DNA of 64,000 bases from Lactobacillus sp. CBA3606 (lineage in GTDB: Bacteria > Bacillota > Bacilli > Lactobacillales > Lactobacillaceae): positions 868,001 to 932,000 of the forward strand of contig NZ_CP027194.1 in the NCBI RefSeq assembly GCF_002970935.1, read 5' to 3'. Position 1 is the stretch's first letter. Every line of letters starts with the position of its first letter. A program made the position numbers and the translations under genes. The notes beneath the pieces were generated by a model that did no database searches, was not told the DNA's origin, and saw nothing but the letters and a program-made list of their open reading frames with translations. Positions 25,072 to 39,218 of this stretch are shown piece by piece.

Positions 25072-25141
25072 TTTTTTGCTCCTCTCAAACATCCAGTTAT
25101 ACAACTTATCATTATAGCATACTCAATTATGCTTGTACGGC

Positions 25142-25696
25142 CTAGCTATCGCGCCGTTTGGACCATTGGTCGACCGTTAAAGAATAGAACACTTCATCTT
25201 CGAATTTACCATTAATATAAATATTTTCAGGTAAAGTTGCGTCTAAATGATAGTGCCGCCGTTCCGCTACGTGCCGACTGGCTTGATTAGCCACCATTGC
25301 GCCTAACGACAACTTGTGTAAGTCGAGTTCCGTAAAAGCCAATTCTTCTAACCGTTCAACTGACTTTGTCATGACCCCTTGACCAACAAACGCTTGACCT
25401 AACCAATAGCCAATTTCACCATTTTTATTCACATTGCTAATATTATGAATGTCGAGCATACCAGCAACTTCACCATCTACCACAATGGTGGTCATAAAAA
25501 CAGTCCCTTGGGCTTGTTTAGTCAACATTGTTTCAATAAATTGACGTTCATCAGCAACGGTCATCATCTGGTCCACCCAAGGCAGCCAAGGCTTTAAGTG
25601 GGTTCGATTAGCCGCGACTAAATCAAAAAGTGGTTCCGCATCAGCTAACTCAGTGGGTTTTAAAGAGATGTGTTTATCGATAATATTAATGAACAT
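25142..25696 (-). CDS. GNAT acetyltransferase, RimJ/RimL-like
   Basis: A 184-residue Acetyltransf_3 protein. The start HISLKPTELADAEPLFDLVAANRTHLKPWLPWV is typical of the ribosomal-protein-Ser/Ala acetyltransferase group, and the acetyl-CoA loop is EIGYWLGQAFVGQGVMTKSV. Such enzymes acetylate N-termini or small molecules; the substrate cannot be told. It is on the same strand as mbl and murA. GGAGGAC upstream of ATG 25696 supports the start. Confidence 0.88.
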   Translation of the reverse strand: MFINIIDKHISLKPTELADAEPLFDLVAANRTHLKPWLPWVDQMMTVADERQFIETMLTKQAQGTVFMTTIVVDGEVAGMLDIHNISNVNKNGEIGYWLGQAFVGQGVMTKSVERLEELAFTELDLHKLSLGAMVANQASRHVAERRHYHLDATLPENIYINGKFEDEVFYSLTVDQWSKRRDS

Positions 25697-25732
25697 GTGG
25701 GTCCTCCTGAATAATTAACTTGATATTTTCAC

Positions 25733-25775
25733 AAAAAAACCTTCAAATACGAGTTTATCGCATTTTGAAGGTTTT
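25733..25775 (-). terminator. Terminator of murA
   Basis: AAAACCTTCAAAAT and TATTTGAAGGTTTT pair on the minus strand and are followed by seven Ts. Confidence 0.8.
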
Positions 25776-25822
25776 GTAAGCCATTTTTTGATTACAATTC
25801 AACGAAGCTTGGTGAATTAACC

Positions 25823-27145
25823 CTAAGCCCGTTCGGCTGTTTCACTCGCAAAATCTGGATTCAAAGCATAAACCGCTTCATCAGGTACATTAATCCGTTC
25901 AATTTCAGCGCCTAATTTTGCTAATTTACCGTGGAAATTAAAATAACCCCGATCAAGATACTTTAAATTCGTGACCTCAGTATACCCGCGACTAACCAAG
26001 CCCGCAATGACTAGGGCTGCAGCGGCCCGTAAATCAGTCGCCGTCACTTGCGCACCATTAAAATTAGTTGGGCCATACATGATGACCGAACGTCCTTCAA
26101 TTTTAAAATCTGCGTTCATCCGCCGGAGCTCTTCCAAATGCATGAACCGATTTTCAAAAACAGTTTCTGTTAGCAAGCTAGTTCCTTGAGCACAGAGCTG
26201 TAAAATCGTCATTTGTGGTTGCATATCCGTTGGAAAACCAGGATGTGGCATGGTTTTAACTGAAGTTGGCTTGAGCTTCAAGGGGCCAATCACCCGAATG
26301 CCGCCCGCTTCTTCAGTGACCGTTACACCCATTTCGCGCATTTTAGAAATCAAGGGCTTGTTATGTTCCGCAATCGCATCTTCGATTAACACATCACCTT
26401 GCGTGACCGCCGCTGCAACCATGAAAGTCCCAGCTTCAATGCGATCTTGCACGATGCTATGTTCGCACCCATGCATTGCTGATACGCCTTCAATGCGAAT
26501 AGTCTCGGTCCCAGCCCCGATAACTTTCGCCCCCATCTGGTTTAAGATGTTGGCTAAGTCAACGATTTCAGGTTCGCGCGCAACATTTTCCATGACGGTC
26601 GTCCCTTCAGCTAAGGTCGCTGCCATCATGATATTCTGCGTCGCGCCGACACTTGGAAAGTCTAAATAAATTGTCGCACCTCGCAATTGATCAGCCGTGG
26701 CTTCGACATAACCATCATGCCGCTCAATTTTGGCTCCCAAGGCACTTAACCCTTTTAAGTGTAAATCAATTGGGCGCGAGCCAATGGCACAGCCACCAGG
26801 CATGGCAACTTTAGCATGCCCTAGCCGCGCCAATAATGGACCCATGACAACAATTGAGGCCCGCATTTTTGAGACATATTGGAAAGGCGCTTCTGCTGAT
26901 AACGGTTGACTCGCATCGATATCAACCGTTTTATTAATTTCATCAAATTCAACTTTAGTATTTAAAAACCGTAAGACATTGTTCATCGTGAACACGTCGG
27001 ATAGCACCGGCACATTGGTTAAATGTGTGACACCTGAACTAGCCAATAAACCGGCTGCCAAAATTGGCAAAACGGCATTCTTGGCGCCTTCGATATGGAC
27101 ATTACCCGCCAACCGTTGACCGCCATGAACTACAATTTCCTCCAT
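25823..27145 (-). CDS. murA: UDP-N-acetylglucosamine 1-carboxyvinyltransferase MurA
   Basis: A 440-residue EPSP-synthase-fold enzyme that transfers enolpyruvate from PEP to UDP-GlcNAc, the first committed step of peptidoglycan synthesis. Lys22-Asn23 (GAKNAVLP) and the catalytic Cys119 in [11 protein letters not shown] are present, the latter being the residue attacked by fosfomycin. Start ATG 27145 has GGAGGG six bases upstream. It lies downstream of the ATP synthase operon on the same strand but is separated by a terminator and a long non-coding leader. Confidence 0.95.
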   Translation of the reverse strand: MEEIVVHGGQRLAGNVHIEGAKNAVLPILAAGLLASSGVTHLTNVPVLSDVFTMNNVLRFLNTKVEFDEINKTVDIDASQPLSAEAPFQYVSKMRASIVVMGPLLARLGHAKVAMPGGCAIGSRPIDLHLKGLSALGAKIERHDGYVEATADQLRGATIYLDFPSVGATQNIMMAATLAEGTTVMENVAREPEIVDLANILNQMGAKVIGAGTETIRIEGVSAMHGCEHSIVQDRIEAGTFMVAAAVTQGDVLIEDAIAEHNKPLISKMREMGVTVTEEAGGIRVIGPLKLKPTSVKTMPHPGFPTDMQPQMTILQLCAQGTSLLTETVFENRFMHLEELRRMNADFKIEGRSVIMYGPTNFNGAQVTATDLRAAAALVIAGLVSRGYTEVTNLKYLDRGYFNFHGKLAKLGAEIERINVPDEAVYALNPDFASETAERA

Positions 27146-27570
27146 GGATAACCCTCCATCACAAAACGATATTAGCAAACTAGCGACACAAACTAATGGG
27201 ATGGCACCAACTCATGACTGGGTACGTTACCCGTATGAGTCAGTCATTCCAGTTGAGCGCCTAGTTTGCAATCGCAACACTACCACGCTCGGATACCATC
27301 CGAATGACTAAATAACCTAACAATTGACTTAATCATTGGTCGCATTTTAATTAACGCCTAACGGTTAAGTCCTAATTTCTTTCCTAATCATCATACCATA
27401 ATTAGCTTTCTAACAAGCAGTATATTTTACAATAATGTTACATTTTTAACAGCTTTGTCATTTAATTATGATTGGTTAATTAATTAGCTATTGTTCACTT
27501 AGTTTAACGGTTAACCCGCAACTTTAGCAAGGTAAACGCTTGCTAAATGACGGTCATTGCATTTTTAACG
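27146..27570 (-). other. Long non-coding leader upstream of murA
   Basis: About 425 bases without a supported gene. On the minus strand, TATGAT near 27390-27395 could be a -10 box, giving a leader of about 240 bases. It contains several hairpins, the best being ACTCAT(27210-27215)/ATGAGT(27235-27240) enclosing GGGTA/TACCC (27220-27232), and GGAT-GGT-ATCC (27291-27301). No known riboswitch motif was recognised. Confidence 0.4.
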
Positions 27571-27607
27571 CAAAAAAGGATCTGGGCTAAAAACCCAGAT
27601 CCTTGAT
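27571..27607 (-). terminator. Terminator of the atp operon
   Basis: AAGGATCTGGG pairs with CCCAGATCCTT; on the minus strand it is followed by six Ts, 15 bases after atpC. Confidence 0.9.
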
Positions 27608-27621
27608 AAATTCAAAACTGA

Positions 27622-28050
27622 TTAACGATGGGCAACATGTAGTCGGTTAACTGCCCGTCGCAAAGCGACTTGGGCCCGCGCCAACTCAGCATCGTCATGC
27701 TTTTGTTGGGCATCTTGAATCCGACTTTCTGCTCGTTTCCGAGCATTTTCAGCGCGCGCAACGTCGATATCATTTTGACGTTCAGCACTGTCTGCCACAA
27801 TTGTAGCCACATTATCACTGAATTCTACGAAACCACCATTAACAGCAATTTCGTCGTCATCCTGATCAGTTTCGAGTTGTTTAATACGCACTTCGTCAAT
27901 TGCTAACGAGGCCACCATTGGGATGTGATTAGGCAAAATCCCTAATTCCCCATCAATCGTCCGTACAATTAACATCGGTGTTTTACTTTCATAGACCTGA
28001 CCGTCTGGAGTTACGATGCTAACGGTTAATGAGTTTGCATTGTCAGCCAT
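27622..28050 (-). CDS. atpC: ATP synthase F1 subunit epsilon
   Basis: A 142-residue protein with the N-terminal beta-sandwich (VSIVTPDGQVYESKTPMLIV, DGELGILPNHIPMVA) and a C-terminal two-helix part rich in Arg, Ala and Glu. It is part of the rotor stalk and restrains ATP hydrolysis. Last gene of the operon, 11 bases after atpD. Confidence 0.95.
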   Translation of the reverse strand: MADNANSLTVSIVTPDGQVYESKTPMLIVRTIDGELGILPNHIPMVASLAIDEVRIKQLETDQDDDEIAVNGGFVEFSDNVATIVADSAERQNDIDVARAENARKRAESRIQDAQQKHDDAELARAQVALRRAVNRLHVAHR

Positions 28051-28061
28051 GATAACCCCTC

Positions 28062-29471
<1,410 letters not shown>

Positions 29472-29489
29472 TTAATTCCTCCCAATTCG

Positions 29490-30434
29490 TTATTCTTGCG
29501 CAACCAAGCCACCAGTGATTTCAGTAATTTCAGTGGTAATAGCAGCTTGACGAGCGCGATTATATTTTAGATTTAGCTTATCGATTAAATCGCCAGCATT
29601 ATCTGATGCAGCCTTCATCGCCGTTGACGATGAAGCATGTTCCGCAGTCTTGGCATCCAAGATTGCACCATAAACCAAGCTTTCAGCGTATTGTGGCAAA
29701 ACTGCCGACAAAATCGCTTCTTCTGACGGTTCCATTTCATACTCAGGACCGACATCAACCCGGCTGTCTTTGGCTTTACGATTATCTTGTTCACTCTGAG
29801 CAAAGGTTTCTTCGGAAATCGGTAGCATTTTAACTGACCGAAATCCGGATGATAACCGGTTGATAAAGTGATTATAGAAAACGTAAAGTTCATCAAAGAC
29901 TTCATTATGGTACATCGAAGTGACTGTTTTAACGATTTCACGGACTTCTGTAAAAGTTGGCACGTCGGAAACCCCGCGGTATTCATACGCGACGTTTAAG
30001 CCGTTCTTCTTGTAAAAGTCCGCACCAGTGCCACCAACCGCTAAAACAACGGCATTATCAGCATCTAAATTATGAGTCCGCATAAAGTCGTTTGTCTGTT
30101 TCAAGACATTACTATTATAGCTTCCCACAAGCCCTCGATCAGAGGTGATGATTAATAAGCCAGTGCGTTTAACGGGGCGTTGGGCCAATAATTCACTCAC
30201 CGAAATGGTATTGGAATTACTGTTTGGCACACCAGCGCTCGCTGACATCAGATGAGCTTTGGCAAGATGTGAAACGATGCTTTCAACCTTGGAGGCATAC
30301 ACTTGATACGTACTCGTATGCTTTTGAATCTGGTTCAACTTAGACGTTGAAACCATTTGCATTGCGGACGTAATCTGATGGGTCTTCTTGGTTGAGTCAA
30401 TCCGGCGCTTGACATCCATTAATGATTCTGCCAT
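29490..30434 (-). CDS. atpG: ATP synthase F1 subunit gamma
   Basis: A 314-residue central-stalk subunit with long N- and C-terminal helices ([41 protein letters not shown]). The central part includes [20 protein letters not shown]. The length is slightly above the usual 285-310, because of an insertion around [16 protein letters not shown]. Confidence 0.96.
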   Translation of the reverse strand: MAESLMDVKRRIDSTKKTHQITSAMQMVSTSKLNQIQKHTSTYQVYASKVESIVSHLAKAHLMSASAGVPNSNSNTISVSELLAQRPVKRTGLLIITSDRGLVGSYNSNVLKQTNDFMRTHNLDADNAVVLAVGGTGADFYKKNGLNVAYEYRGVSDVPTFTEVREIVKTVTSMYHNEVFDELYVFYNHFINRLSSGFRSVKMLPISEETFAQSEQDNRKAKDSRVDVGPEYEMEPSEEAILSAVLPQYAESLVYGAILDAKTAEHASSSTAMKAASDNAGDLIDKLNLKYNRARQAAITTEITEITGGLVAQE

Positions 30435-30464
30435 GCACTACTCACCATCCTTTTCAGCCATTAA

Positions 30465-32549
<2,085 letters not shown>

Positions 32550-32560
<11 letters not shown>

Positions 32561-33065
32561 GCTTTCCCAACCCTTCAATATACGAATTAATTAATGCCTG
32601 TTGGCCTTTAGGGTCTAATTGCTTCTTAATAATTTTCGAAGCAATCTGAACAGAAATGTCAGCCACGTCAGCTTGGACGTTCTTTAAGGCATCTTGACGC
32701 TCCTGTTCAATATCTTTGCGCGCATTTTGTTTATACTGCGTCGCTTCGTTTTGAGCGTCAGTAACGATTGAAGCCCGTTGCTTTTCACCACTTTGCTTGG
32801 CATCTGAGACAATGTCGCTCGCCTCGCTCCGTGAATGTGATAAAGCCTCGCGCCGTTGATCAGCTAAATCAGTAGCAGTTTGCCGTGATTTTTGTGCTGC
32901 ATCAATATCGTTAGCAATTTTGTCAGCTCGGTCAGCCATCATTTTCGTGATAGGATTCCAAGCAACTTTAGCAATAATTGCCATTAACACCAAAAAACTA
33001 ATCGCAATAAACAACATGTCGCCTAGGTATAAACCGGATGCACCGATAATTAAATGCGAGAGCAT
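32550..33065 (-). CDS. atpF: ATP synthase Fo subunit b
   Basis: A 171-residue peripheral-stalk subunit: one N-terminal membrane helix (about 14-32), then a long charged helix (KIANDIDAAQKSRQTATDLADQ) suited to a dimeric coiled coil. The conserved start WNPITKMMADRADKI follows the membrane helix. Confidence 0.95.
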
Positions 33066-33119
33066 CTAATGACACCTCCTTCTTTCATTTTTATAAAATG
33101 AACTCGTTTAACCAATGGC

Positions 33120-34086
<967 letters not shown>

Positions 34087-34126
34087 TGAATATCACCTCT
34101 TTCCTTAATTTCGATGTTTCACGATA

Positions 34127-34155
34127 ACCATAACGTGTACTGCACATAACGTCAA
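34127..34155 (-). promoter_or_regulatory. Promoter of the atp operon
   Basis: TTGACG (34150-34155) and TATGGT (34127-34132) with a 17-base spacer on the minus strand, 40 bases upstream of atpB. Confidence 0.7.
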
Positions 34156-34267
34156 TTGTATCGAAACATGAAATAGTAAATTAGATTCTCACCTAATTAA
34201 AATACAATGGTAATAATACCACCACCGCATCAAAATTTCAAAATAAATTCAACTTTTATTCACTTCA

Positions 34268-34320
34268 CAAAAATCCCACAACATCAAGCTTTCATGTCGC
34301 TTTCATGCCGTGGGATTTTT
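34268..34320 (-). terminator. Terminator of the uracil permease gene
   Basis: AAAATCCCAC (34270-34279) and GTGGGATTTT (34310-34319) form the stem; the loop contains a GCATGAAAG/CTTTCATG-type repeat. On the minus strand the stem ends in a T run. Confidence 0.8.
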
Positions 34321-34364
34321 AATATTTAGCCTTGGTTCATTTTGAATGACTGATGTGTTTGCGC

Positions 34365-35645
34365 TTACTTCTCATTGCCTGCTTGCTTTGGCAAGACTAG
34401 GTTCATTACGATTCCTAACACGGTTGCCACTGCTAAACCACTAAATTGAAATTGGCCAATTTGTAAATAAGCATTCCCAATCCCGATAACTAAAACGGCT
34501 GAAGCAATCATTAAATTACGTTTTTGATTAAAATCAATGTGATTATCAATCAGAATTCGCATCCCACTTGACGCAATTACCCCAAATAGTAAGAAGCTGA
34601 CGCCACCAATGACGGGTGACGGAATACTTTGAATTAAGGCTGATAATTTACCAACAAAGCTAAAGACAATCGCAAAGAACGCCGCTCCGGCTAGCACATA
34701 GATACTGTGTACCCGGGTGATTGCCAATACCCCAATATTTTCACCATAAGACGTCACTGGCGGGCCACCGACCAACCCAGCAATGATTGAAGCCGTCCCA
34801 TCACCGGCTAAAGTATGATTTAACCCCGGATCCTTAAAAAAGTTGCGTTTGGTCAGTTTGTTTAAAACCATGATATGGCCCATATGTTCCGACATGGTAA
34901 CAAAGGCAATCGGTGCCATACTAAAAATCGCACCCCAATAAATTCCTGGATGATAGCTGATAAATGGCATCTGAAAATTAGGTAACGCAAACCACTTTGC
35001 AGCCATAACGGGGGCAAAGTTGACAATCCCAAACAGCACCGCAATCAAATACCCGGAGACAATGCCTAATAAGATTGGCACCAAGCCCATAAATCCCCGC
35101 AAGTACATATTAAAGATAACCGTTAAAATCATCGTTAACATCGCAACTGCAAAGAACCTTAAATCATAGTTACTACCATTAATAGTCGCATCCTTAGCTG
35201 CAGTTCCCGCTAACGACAAACCGATAACCATGACAATCGGTCCAACAACAATTGGTGGTAAGGCCTTATCAATCCAATCAGAGCCAATTAAGGTAACCAA
35301 CAAACTAACAATTAAGTAAACGACCCCAACTGCAATCGTCCCTTGCGCAATTGCGGGATAACCGGCAGTTTTCATCAATGATTGCATCACCACAATGAAT
35401 GAAAAACTCGATCCCATATAAGCTGGAATTTTATGTCGCGTAATCAAAATGTACATCAAGGTTCCGACCCCGGAACTAAATAAAGCAATCCCAGGATTCA
35501 GACCGACTAAAATTGGCACTAATACAGTTGAACCAAACATTGAGAATAAATGCTGAATCGAAAGTCCCAGCCAACTGCCAAACTTAGGCCGATCATGAAT
35601 ATCTAAGACAACATCATCATTATGAAATGCTTTTTGCTTCGCCAT
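34365..35645 (-). CDS. pyrP: Uracil permease (nucleobase:cation symporter-2 family)
   Basis: A 426-residue membrane protein with about 12-14 helices. Family marks are FGSTVLVPILVGLNPGIALFSSG, YMGSSFSFIVVM, SEHMGHIMVLNKLT, and DGTASIIAGLVGGPPVTSYGEN, the last carrying residues for base binding. It imports uracil with protons. Its leader has a PyrR-type attenuator, and the next upstream gene is upp, so both belong to uracil salvage. Start ATG 35645 has AGAGGGGTG upstream. Also known as uraA. Confidence 0.94.
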   Translation of the reverse strand: MAKQKAFHNDDVVLDIHDRPKFGSWLGLSIQHLFSMFGSTVLVPILVGLNPGIALFSSGVGTLMYILITRHKIPAYMGSSFSFIVVMQSLMKTAGYPAIAQGTIAVGVVYLIVSLLVTLIGSDWIDKALPPIVVGPIVMVIGLSLAGTAAKDATINGSNYDLRFFAVAMLTMILTVIFNMYLRGFMGLVPILLGIVSGYLIAVLFGIVNFAPVMAAKWFALPNFQMPFISYHPGIYWGAIFSMAPIAFVTMSEHMGHIMVLNKLTKRNFFKDPGLNHTLAGDGTASIIAGLVGGPPVTSYGENIGVLAITRVHSIYVLAGAAFFAIVFSFVGKLSALIQSIPSPVIGGVSFLLFGVIASSGMRILIDNHIDFNQKRNLMIASAVLVIGIGNAYLQIGQFQFSGLAVATVLGIVMNLVLPKQAGNEK

Positions 35646-35795
35646 CGCGCACCCCTCTAAGAATTTTTACAAAAGAAAAGACAGGCCCCCACTCAAAGTG
35701 GCTGGTCTGCCTGAATAGTATCCACTCTTAGCGAGTAAATTTCCGGTCAAATCCTTTTCAGCCTCTCTGAGCTAATTTAAAGGAACTGTTTAATT
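35646..35795 (-). promoter_or_regulatory. PyrR-type attenuator leader of the uracil permease gene
   Basis: On the minus strand, early in the leader, CTCAGAGAGGCTGAAAAGG (plus 35752-35774) matches the PyrR-binding anti-antiterminator loop. A terminator hairpin follows (plus 35680-35713: GACAGGC...GCCTG with inner CCCCACT/AGTGG) with TTTTCTTTT. PyrR with UMP would stabilise termination when pyrimidines are plentiful. PyrR itself is not in this window. Confidence 0.8.
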
Positions 35796-35801
35796 TTGAT
35801 T

Positions 35802-35830
35802 AGTATAGGCTTTTGGGGACTGGTTGTCAA
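35802..35830 (-). promoter_or_regulatory. Promoter of the uracil permease gene
   Basis: TTGACA (35825-35830) and TATACT (35802-35807) with a 17-base spacer on the minus strand. Confidence 0.85.
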
Positions 35831-35861
35831 TTTTATCGTGTGAACCCAACCGGGGTGAGGG

Positions 35862-36084
35862 TGAGCATTAGTCGCCCCGGCCGATGACTCGCTGGGCTTG
35901 CGAGTGATTGGCCGGGGTTGCTAAGCGGAACCCTCAGGTTTGGTGAACACGTTTCGGCAAATTTAATCCAACCGCACTTAACCTTGCCAGCCGAAACGTG
36001 TTCGGAACCCCAGCTTTTTCCGCTTGCTACACCCTAGCGCCATTCGGCAGGACACCGAATAACGCTAGGGCTAGGCAATGCTCA
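35862..36084. repeat. Large multi-branched palindromic element, non-coding
   Basis: Within 223 bases five nested or adjacent inverted repeats occur. Outer arms: TGAGCATT (35862-35869) with AATGCTCA (36077-36084). Hairpin B: CCCCGGCC (35875-35882) with GGCCGGGG (35910-35917), inside it ACTCGC/GCGAGT. Stem C: AAGCGGAA (35923-35930) with TTCCGCTT (36018-36025), enclosing hairpin D: GAACACGTTTCGGC (35945-35958) with a perfect 14-base partner (35990-36003). Hairpin E: CCCTAGCG (36032-36039) with CGCTAGGG (36063-36070), inside it ATTCGG/CCGAAT. Together they give a cloverleaf on either strand. No ORF is supported. It could be a structured RNA or a dispersed repeat element. Confidence 0.75.
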
Positions 36085-36114
36085 AAAGCTACCGGGGGTC
36101 CTTCTCACTCTACC

Positions 36115-36149
36115 AAAAAGACCCCCCAGCCATTATAGCCAGCGGGATC
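36115..36149 (-). terminator. Terminator of the upp operon
   Basis: On the minus strand GATCCC pairs with GGGGTC, with GGC/GCT inside, followed by TTTTT, about 20 bases after upp. A second hairpin, GGGGGTC/GACCCCC (36093-36127), overlaps it. Confidence 0.7.
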
Positions 36150-36171
36150 TTCTCAATCAATTTAATTAACT

Positions 36172-36801
36172 TTACTTCGTACCAAATAACCGATCGCCAG
36201 CATCGCCCAATCCAGGGACAATGTAACCATCTTCGTTCAAATGATCGTCTAAAGCTGCCGTATAAATATCAATATCTGGGTGAGCTTCCTGAAGGGCTTT
36301 AACCCCTTCTGGTGCTGCAACTAAACACATAAACTTAATGTTGCTAGCGCCACGCTTCTTCAACATGTCCATTGCCATGATGGCAGAACCACCAGTAGCT
36401 AACATTGGGTCAACGACAAATAATTGACGTTGCGAAATATCAGTTGGCAATTTAACAAAGTATTCCACTGGTTTAAGTGTCTTTTCGTCGCGATACATGC
36501 CGACGTGCCCAACCTTGGCCGCTGGAATCATGTTTAAGACCCCATCAACCATGCCTAACCCGGCCCGTAAGATTGGTACAATCGCAACTTTCTTACCAGC
36601 CAAAGTTTTTTGCGTTGTCTTGACAATTGGGGTTTCAATTTCAATGTCTTTCAATGGCATATCACGTGAAACTTCATAAGCCATCAATGTCGATATTTCA
36701 TTGACCATTTCCCGAAATACTTTAGTCCCGCATTCTTTTTCCCGAATAATCGTTAACTTATGTTGAATGAGCGGATGATTCAAAACCTCAAACTTACCCA
36801 T
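36172..36801 (-). CDS. upp: Uracil phosphoribosyltransferase
   Basis: A 209-residue enzyme that makes UMP from uracil and PRPP. The PRPP loop is [16 protein letters not shown]; the uracil-binding end is [28 protein letters not shown] (cited in part). It works with the uracil permease encoded just downstream. RBS GGAGCGTG lies upstream of ATG 36801. Confidence 0.96.
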   Translation of the reverse strand: MGKFEVLNHPLIQHKLTIIREKECGTKVFREMVNEISTLMAYEVSRDMPLKDIEIETPIVKTTQKTLAGKKVAIVPILRAGLGMVDGVLNMIPAAKVGHVGMYRDEKTLKPVEYFVKLPTDISQRQLFVVDPMLATGGSAIMAMDMLKKRGASNIKFMCLVAAPEGVKALQEAHPDIDIYTAALDDHLNEDGYIVPGLGDAGDRLFGTK

Positions 36802-36880
36802 GTGACGTTACACGCTCCTTAGTGATTTCTTTCTATTGTAGCTAACTTGACGGAAAAAAACCAGACCTGAACGGAATTAC

Positions 36881-38119
36881 TTAGTCAACATCAATTGGAT
36901 GCTTAGCAGTTAAGGCTAAGGCTTGTTGTTTAACCGCCGCTAAATTAGCCTCATCTTTAGGTGCTTGTAACACTTGCAGAATCAATTGGGCCACTTGTGC
37001 AGCTTCGTCTTCATTGAAGCCCCGCGTCGTAATTGCCGGTGTCCCCAACCGAATACCAGAAGTTTTAAAAGCGCCTAAAGTTTCATTCGGAATAGCTTCC
37101 TTATTAACCGTAATATAAACGGTATCCAATAAGTCTTGAACTTGGCGCCCATTTAAACCAGATTTCGTAATATCTAACGTCATCAAATGATTATCGGTCC
37201 CACCAGAAATAACCCGCACTAAATCGGATTGATTGAAGACAGCTGCCATTGCTTGCGCATTCTTAATAATCTGCTGCGCATAGGTCTTAAATTCTGGTTG
37301 TAAATCTTCACCAAAAGCTACGGCTTTACCTGCAATCACATGGTCCAATGGGCCACCTTGATTACCAGGGAAAACAGCTGAATTTATTTTTTTGCCATAT
37401 TCAGCCTTAGCTAAAATCATCCCACCACGCGGGCCACGTAAAGTTTTATGGGTCGTCGTTGTCACAACATCCGCATATGGAAATGGACTTGGATGTAACC
37501 CAGCTGCTACTAAGCCAGCAATATGGGCCATATCAACCATTAACAACGCCCCAACGGCATCCGCAATTTCACGGAACTTAGCAAAATCAATCAACCGACT
37601 ATAGGCTGATGCCCCAGCAACGATTAATTTTGGTTGGAATTCCTTGGCTTGAGCCAAAATTGCGTCATAATTTAATTCCTCAGTTTCAGGATCTAAGCCA
37701 TAGCCTTGGAAATCATAGAGTTTACCAGAGAAGTTAACACTCGAGCCATGGGTCAAATGACCACCGGCATCTAGCGACATCCCCATAACGCGATCACCGG
37801 GTTGAATTAGCGCCATGTAAGCCGCCGCATTCGCTTGCGAACCGGAGTGTGGTTGGACATTAGCATAATCGGCCCCAAATAACTGCTTGGCCCGTTCAAT
37901 GGCTAAAGTTTCAACTTGGTCAATAAATTCATTGCCCCCATAAAACCGATGACCAGGATAACCTTCTGAATACTTATTCGTCAAAACACTGCCTTGAGCA
38001 GCCCGCACACCTTTGGAGACGATGTTTTCTGAAGCAATCAACTCAATGTTATGTTGCTGCCGTGCTTGTTCCTGCTTAATTGCCGTCCAAACTGCTGGAT
38101 CTTGTTCTTGGTAATTCAT
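36881..38119 (-). CDS. glyA: Serine hydroxymethyltransferase
   Basis: A 412-residue PLP enzyme that converts Ser and tetrahydrofolate to Gly and methylene-tetrahydrofolate. The Schiff-base Lys is in [14 protein letters not shown]; the N-terminal [14 protein letters not shown] and [14 protein letters not shown] are characteristic. It sits between sua5 and upp, feeding one-carbon units to nucleotide synthesis. Confidence 0.97.
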   Translation of the reverse strand: MNYQEQDPAVWTAIKQEQARQQHNIELIASENIVSKGVRAAQGSVLTNKYSEGYPGHRFYGGNEFIDQVETLAIERAKQLFGADYANVQPHSGSQANAAAYMALIQPGDRVMGMSLDAGGHLTHGSSVNFSGKLYDFQGYGLDPETEELNYDAILAQAKEFQPKLIVAGASAYSRLIDFAKFREIADAVGALLMVDMAHIAGLVAAGLHPSPFPYADVVTTTTHKTLRGPRGGMILAKAEYGKKINSAVFPGNQGGPLDHVIAGKAVAFGEDLQPEFKTYAQQIIKNAQAMAAVFNQSDLVRVISGGTDNHLMTLDITKSGLNGRQVQDLLDTVYITVNKEAIPNETLGAFKTSGIRLGTPAITTRGFNEDEAAQVAQLILQVLQAPKDEANLAAVKQQALALTAKHPIDVD

Positions 38120-38174
38120 GACTATTTCCTCCGTTTCGCAAGTGACAATCTTCGTGTTTTACTAACTGAAGTTA

Positions 38175-39194
38175 TTATACACTAAAATGGGTCTGGCCGG
38201 CAGATTTATTTAGCCGATTCATATACGCCGCACCTAATCCCTTATTTTCAAAGGCTTGACACAAGATAATCTTAATATCAGTTTCAGTATCGAAGTGTCG
38301 TAAGCCTGCAAACAGTTCACGACTTGCCGATTGAATATCAGTTCCTAACGAAAATTGTTCGCAATTTGCTGGAATCTGATTGTTAGTTAAGATAACGTCC
38401 GTCGCCATTACCCCAACCGCTGCTGCTTGCTGACGCGCCCAAGTTAAGGCTTGTGGCCAGTCAGTGGGCTGATCCACAATATAGACTTGCGCATCCGGCG
38501 CATAATGTTTATATTTCATTCCGGGTGCTTTGGGCACTTCCGTCACGCCAACATGCTGTTGTTCCGTTAAAACAGTCTCATCAATGACGGCTTCAATTTC
38601 AGCTGCGGTAACCGCCCCAGGCCGTAAAATAGCCGGTTGCGTGCCGGATAAATCCAATACCGTGGATTCAACGCCAACTTTAGTCGCACCATCATCCAAG
38701 ATACCGGCGATTTTACCAGCTAAATCATGATACACATGTTGGGCAGTCGTGGGACTCGGCTTACCAGAAGTATTTGCCGATGGCCCGACAATGGGCGTCT
38801 GTGCCGTGCGAATTAAGGCTAGGGTTGCCGCATTATTCGGATTTCTAAAAGCAGCTGTCATTAAGCCCCCAGTAACTTCGGGTGCTAAAGCAGCCGGCTT
38901 CAACTTAAAAATCATCGTCAACGGTCCCGGCCAGAAGGCTTTAATCAACTTTTTCGCCGCTACCGATAGCGGTTGGGTAAATCGTTCCACTGTCGCCACA
39001 TCCGCCACATGGACAATCAACGGATTATCACTCGGTCGGCCTTTGGCTTGATACACTTGCTTAACTGCTGTGACATTAGTTGCATCTGCACCTAAGCCAT
39101 ACACAGTTTCTGTTGGAAAAGCCACCAATTGTCCCGCCTGAATTAGCTGGGCTGCTTGAGCCACGTCGGTAGGCCTAAAAATTTTTGTTTCCAT
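38175..39194 (-). CDS. sua5: L-threonylcarbamoyladenylate synthase (Sua5/TsaC family)
   Basis: A 339-residue protein with an N-terminal YrdC domain (PTETVYGLGADATN, KGRPSDNPLIVHV, VGPSANTSGKPSPT) and the C-terminal Sua5 extension from about residue 215 (PGMKYKHYAPDAQVYIV). It makes threonylcarbamoyl-AMP from Thr, bicarbonate and ATP for the t6A37 base of tRNAs reading ANN codons. It follows prmC by 24 bases, a conserved order in Firmicutes. Confidence 0.93.
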   Translation of the reverse strand: METKIFRPTDVAQAAQLIQAGQLVAFPTETVYGLGADATNVTAVKQVYQAKGRPSDNPLIVHVADVATVERFTQPLSVAAKKLIKAFWPGPLTMIFKLKPAALAPEVTGGLMTAAFRNPNNAATLALIRTAQTPIVGPSANTSGKPSPTTAQHVYHDLAGKIAGILDDGATKVGVESTVLDLSGTQPAILRPGAVTAAEIEAVIDETVLTEQQHVGVTEVPKAPGMKYKHYAPDAQVYIVDQPTDWPQALTWARQQAAAVGVMATDVILTNNQIPANCEQFSLGTDIQSASRELFAGLRHFDTETDIKIILCQAFENKGLGAAYMNRLNKSAGQTHFSV

Positions 39195-39218
39195 AATATA
39201 TGCCGTCCTTTTCTCTCG

